From Alphaproteobacteria bacterium (GTDB taxonomy: Bacteria > Pseudomonadota > Alphaproteobacteria > Reyranellales > Reyranellaceae): a stretch of 41,358 nt of DNA. Position 1 is the first letter of the stretch. Each line of letters begins with the position of its first letter. A program made the position numbers and the translations under genes. This document shows, one piece after another, positions 39,720 to 41,358 of the stretch. The stretch lies in contig RGPT01000008.1 in assembly GCA_010032545.1 (NCBI GenBank), positions 1 through 41,358 of the forward strand. The letters are read 5' to 3'. Below the pieces are notes generated by a model. The model did no database searches. It saw only the letters and a program-made list of their open reading frames with translations, and was not told the origin of the DNA.

Positions 39720-40967
39720 TTGCGTAAGCGGATTGGTCTGAAGGACATTCGGTCTATACCACCAAATTCCGAGATTTGGGATGCTGCGGTGGTGGGCTTT
39801 GGGGCGCGTCGGCAACGCAGCGACGCCGTGGCCTACGTGCTCCTGTATCGCACCGTAGAGGGCCGACAGCGCCGCTACACCATTGGTCGTCACGGGGCCC
39901 CTTGGACGCCGGATGCGGCCCGGGAGGAGGCAACCCGTATCCTCGGGCAGGCCGCCCACGGCGCGGACCCGGCAGCTGACAAGACCGCCCGGCGGGCGTC
40001 CATCACGGTCAGCGAACTGTGCGATGCCTACCTCGCCGATGCCGAGGCCGGCCGCCTACTTACCCGGACTCGACGCCGCAAGGCGGCCAGCACGCTGGCG
40101 ACTGACCGTGGACGCATCGCCGGGCACATTAAGCCTCTCCTTGGCAGCCTGCCGGTCGCTGGTGTGACCCAGCAGGACGTCGATGCGTTTATGCACGCTG
40201 TCGCCGAAGGCAAAACACGGAAGCGCGCCAAGTCGGGCCGCAAGCGCGGGGTGAGCGACATAACAGGCGGTATGGGCACAGCCAGCAGGACGGTAGGCTT
40301 GCTGGGCGCGGTATTCACGTATGCGATTCGTCGCCGGATGCGCGAGGACAACCCGGTCCGGGGCGTTGTCCGCCCAGCCGATGGCCGGCGCGAGCGGCGC
40401 TTGTCCGAATCTGAATACGCTCTGTTCGGCGAATGCCTGCGCCGTGCCGAGGCCACAGATATCTGGCCGGCGGCCTGCGTGATGGCTCGCTTCCTAGCAG
40501 CGACTGGCTGGCGTAGTGGCGAGGCGGCGGCGCTGCAGTGGGATGCCGTGGACTTGGATCGCCGGACAGCCACACTGCCGACCAGCAAGACCGGCAGGAG
40601 CATGCGGCCCCTGTCCATTGCCGCCTGCGAACTGCTGCGATCCGTGCCACGGACCTCTGATCTCGTGTTCCCGGCATCGCGCGGCACTGGAAAGATGAAT
40701 GGATTCCGTAAGGTGTGGAACCGGATCGGTAAACTTGCCGACCTACCGACCGACATCACACCGCATGTGCTTCGCCACTCGTTCGCCAGTCTGGCTTCCG
40801 ACCTCGGTTACAGCGAGATCACAATCGGCACCCTGATCGGACATAAGGGGCAGTCGATCACATCGCGGTACGTGCACTCCGCCGACAGCGTGCTGCTGGC
40901 AGCGGGGGATGCGATTGCGACGAAGACGCTGGCGCTGATGAACCCGAAGGGCACCACCTATGCTTGA
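39720..40967 (+). CDS. Tyrosine-type site-specific recombinase/integrase
   Basis: Catalytic motifs ATGWRSGEAAALQWDAVDL, HVLRHSFASLASDLGYSEITIGTLIGHKGQSITSRYVH; N-terminal arm-binding domain; TTG start. Confidence 0.95.
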   Translation: MRKRIGLKDIRSIPPNSEIWDAAVVGFGARRQRSDAVAYVLLYRTVEGRQRRYTIGRHGAPWTPDAAREEATRILGQAAHGADPAADKTARRASITVSELCDAYLADAEAGRLLTRTRRRKAASTLATDRGRIAGHIKPLLGSLPVAGVTQQDVDAFMHAVAEGKTRKRAKSGRKRGVSDITGGMGTASRTVGLLGAVFTYAIRRRMREDNPVRGVVRPADGRRERRLSESEYALFGECLRRAEATDIWPAACVMARFLAATGWRSGEAAALQWDAVDLDRRTATLPTSKTGRSMRPLSIAACELLRSVPRTSDLVFPASRGTGKMNGFRKVWNRIGKLADLPTDITPHVLRHSFASLASDLGYSEITIGTLIGHKGQSITSRYVHSADSVLLAAGDAIATKTLALMNPKGTTYA

Positions 40968-41358
40968 GATACCCGGCTGGGTGCCGCCGAGCGTCTCGGC
41001 GATAGCGCATGAGATGCACGGCAGCCTCAATACAGGAGTTCCGCAGTTAAAGGCCTATGCCGATGCCGTCGAGCGGCTTGCCTGTGATTGTCGGATGCGT
41101 CGGGTATGGCAGGAGCTTCGAAAGACAAATCGGTCTGGGCCGAAGCGTGGCTCTTACGTGTACCCGGCTGGTGTGGAAGCCGTACAATCACATCCGGTGT
41201 CGGCTGGGGCAGGCGGCTGCGGCGATACCGAAGGCTCGAATCAGAAGGATAAGGTTCAGAATCAGGCCCTCGTGATTCTGTTCGTGGAGCTTGCCCGGCT
41301 GCGCTCATGGAATGCGGACCGCCCGTGTTCGCAGGCTGAGGATAAGATATCTCACCAA
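40960..41358 (+). CDS. Hypothetical protein overlapping the integrase stop; runs off the window (partial)
   Basis: ATG 40960: MLEIPGWVPPSVSAIAHEMHGSLNTGVPQLKAYADAVERLACDCRMRRVWQELRKTNRSGPKRGSYVYPAGVEAV..., 133 codons with no stop to the window end; absent from the ORF track. Confidence 0.65.
   Translation, partial: MLEIPGWVPPSVSAIAHEMHGSLNTGVPQLKAYADAVERLACDCRMRRVWQELRKTNRSGPKRGSYVYPAGVEAVQSHPVSAGAGGCGDTEGSNQKDKVQNQALVILFVELARLRSWNADRPCSQAEDKISHQ

Overview
GC-rich, probably alphaproteobacterial (Reyranella/Rhodospirillales-like by inference) chromosomal window. It is dominated by small-molecule uptake and catabolism genes: two complete Liv-type branched-chain amino acid/amide ABC transporters with different architectures, four Bug-family (TctC-like) solute-binding proteins, three MFS transporters (two of them tandem paralogs), and several enzymes (TauD-type and PhyH-type dioxygenases, SDR, acyl-CoA dehydrogenase-like, HIBADH-like, serine hydrolase, amidase, MBL hydrolase, alpha/beta hydrolase, HyuA-like, RraA-like). 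A transmembrane adenylate cyclase, a y4hA-like cation antiporter and several uncharacterised small proteins are also present. The right end (from about 39.52 kb) is an integration junction: a 3' tRNA-Arg-like fragment, then a tyrosine integrase, then an ORF overlapping the integrase stop that runs off the window. The best leads are the integration junction and its unseen cargo, a pair of palindromic operators 21 bp apart in a divergent promoter, two Bug genes that have each lost their C-terminal region (one by a deletion that fuses it to a convergent NIPSNAP gene), a possible SD-sequestering hairpin ahead of an MBL gene, and small translationally coupled ORFs. No CRISPR array, rRNA or intact tRNA was found. 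I do not see a clear novel multi-gene defence or similar system inside the window; the integrated element beyond the right edge is the likeliest place for one.
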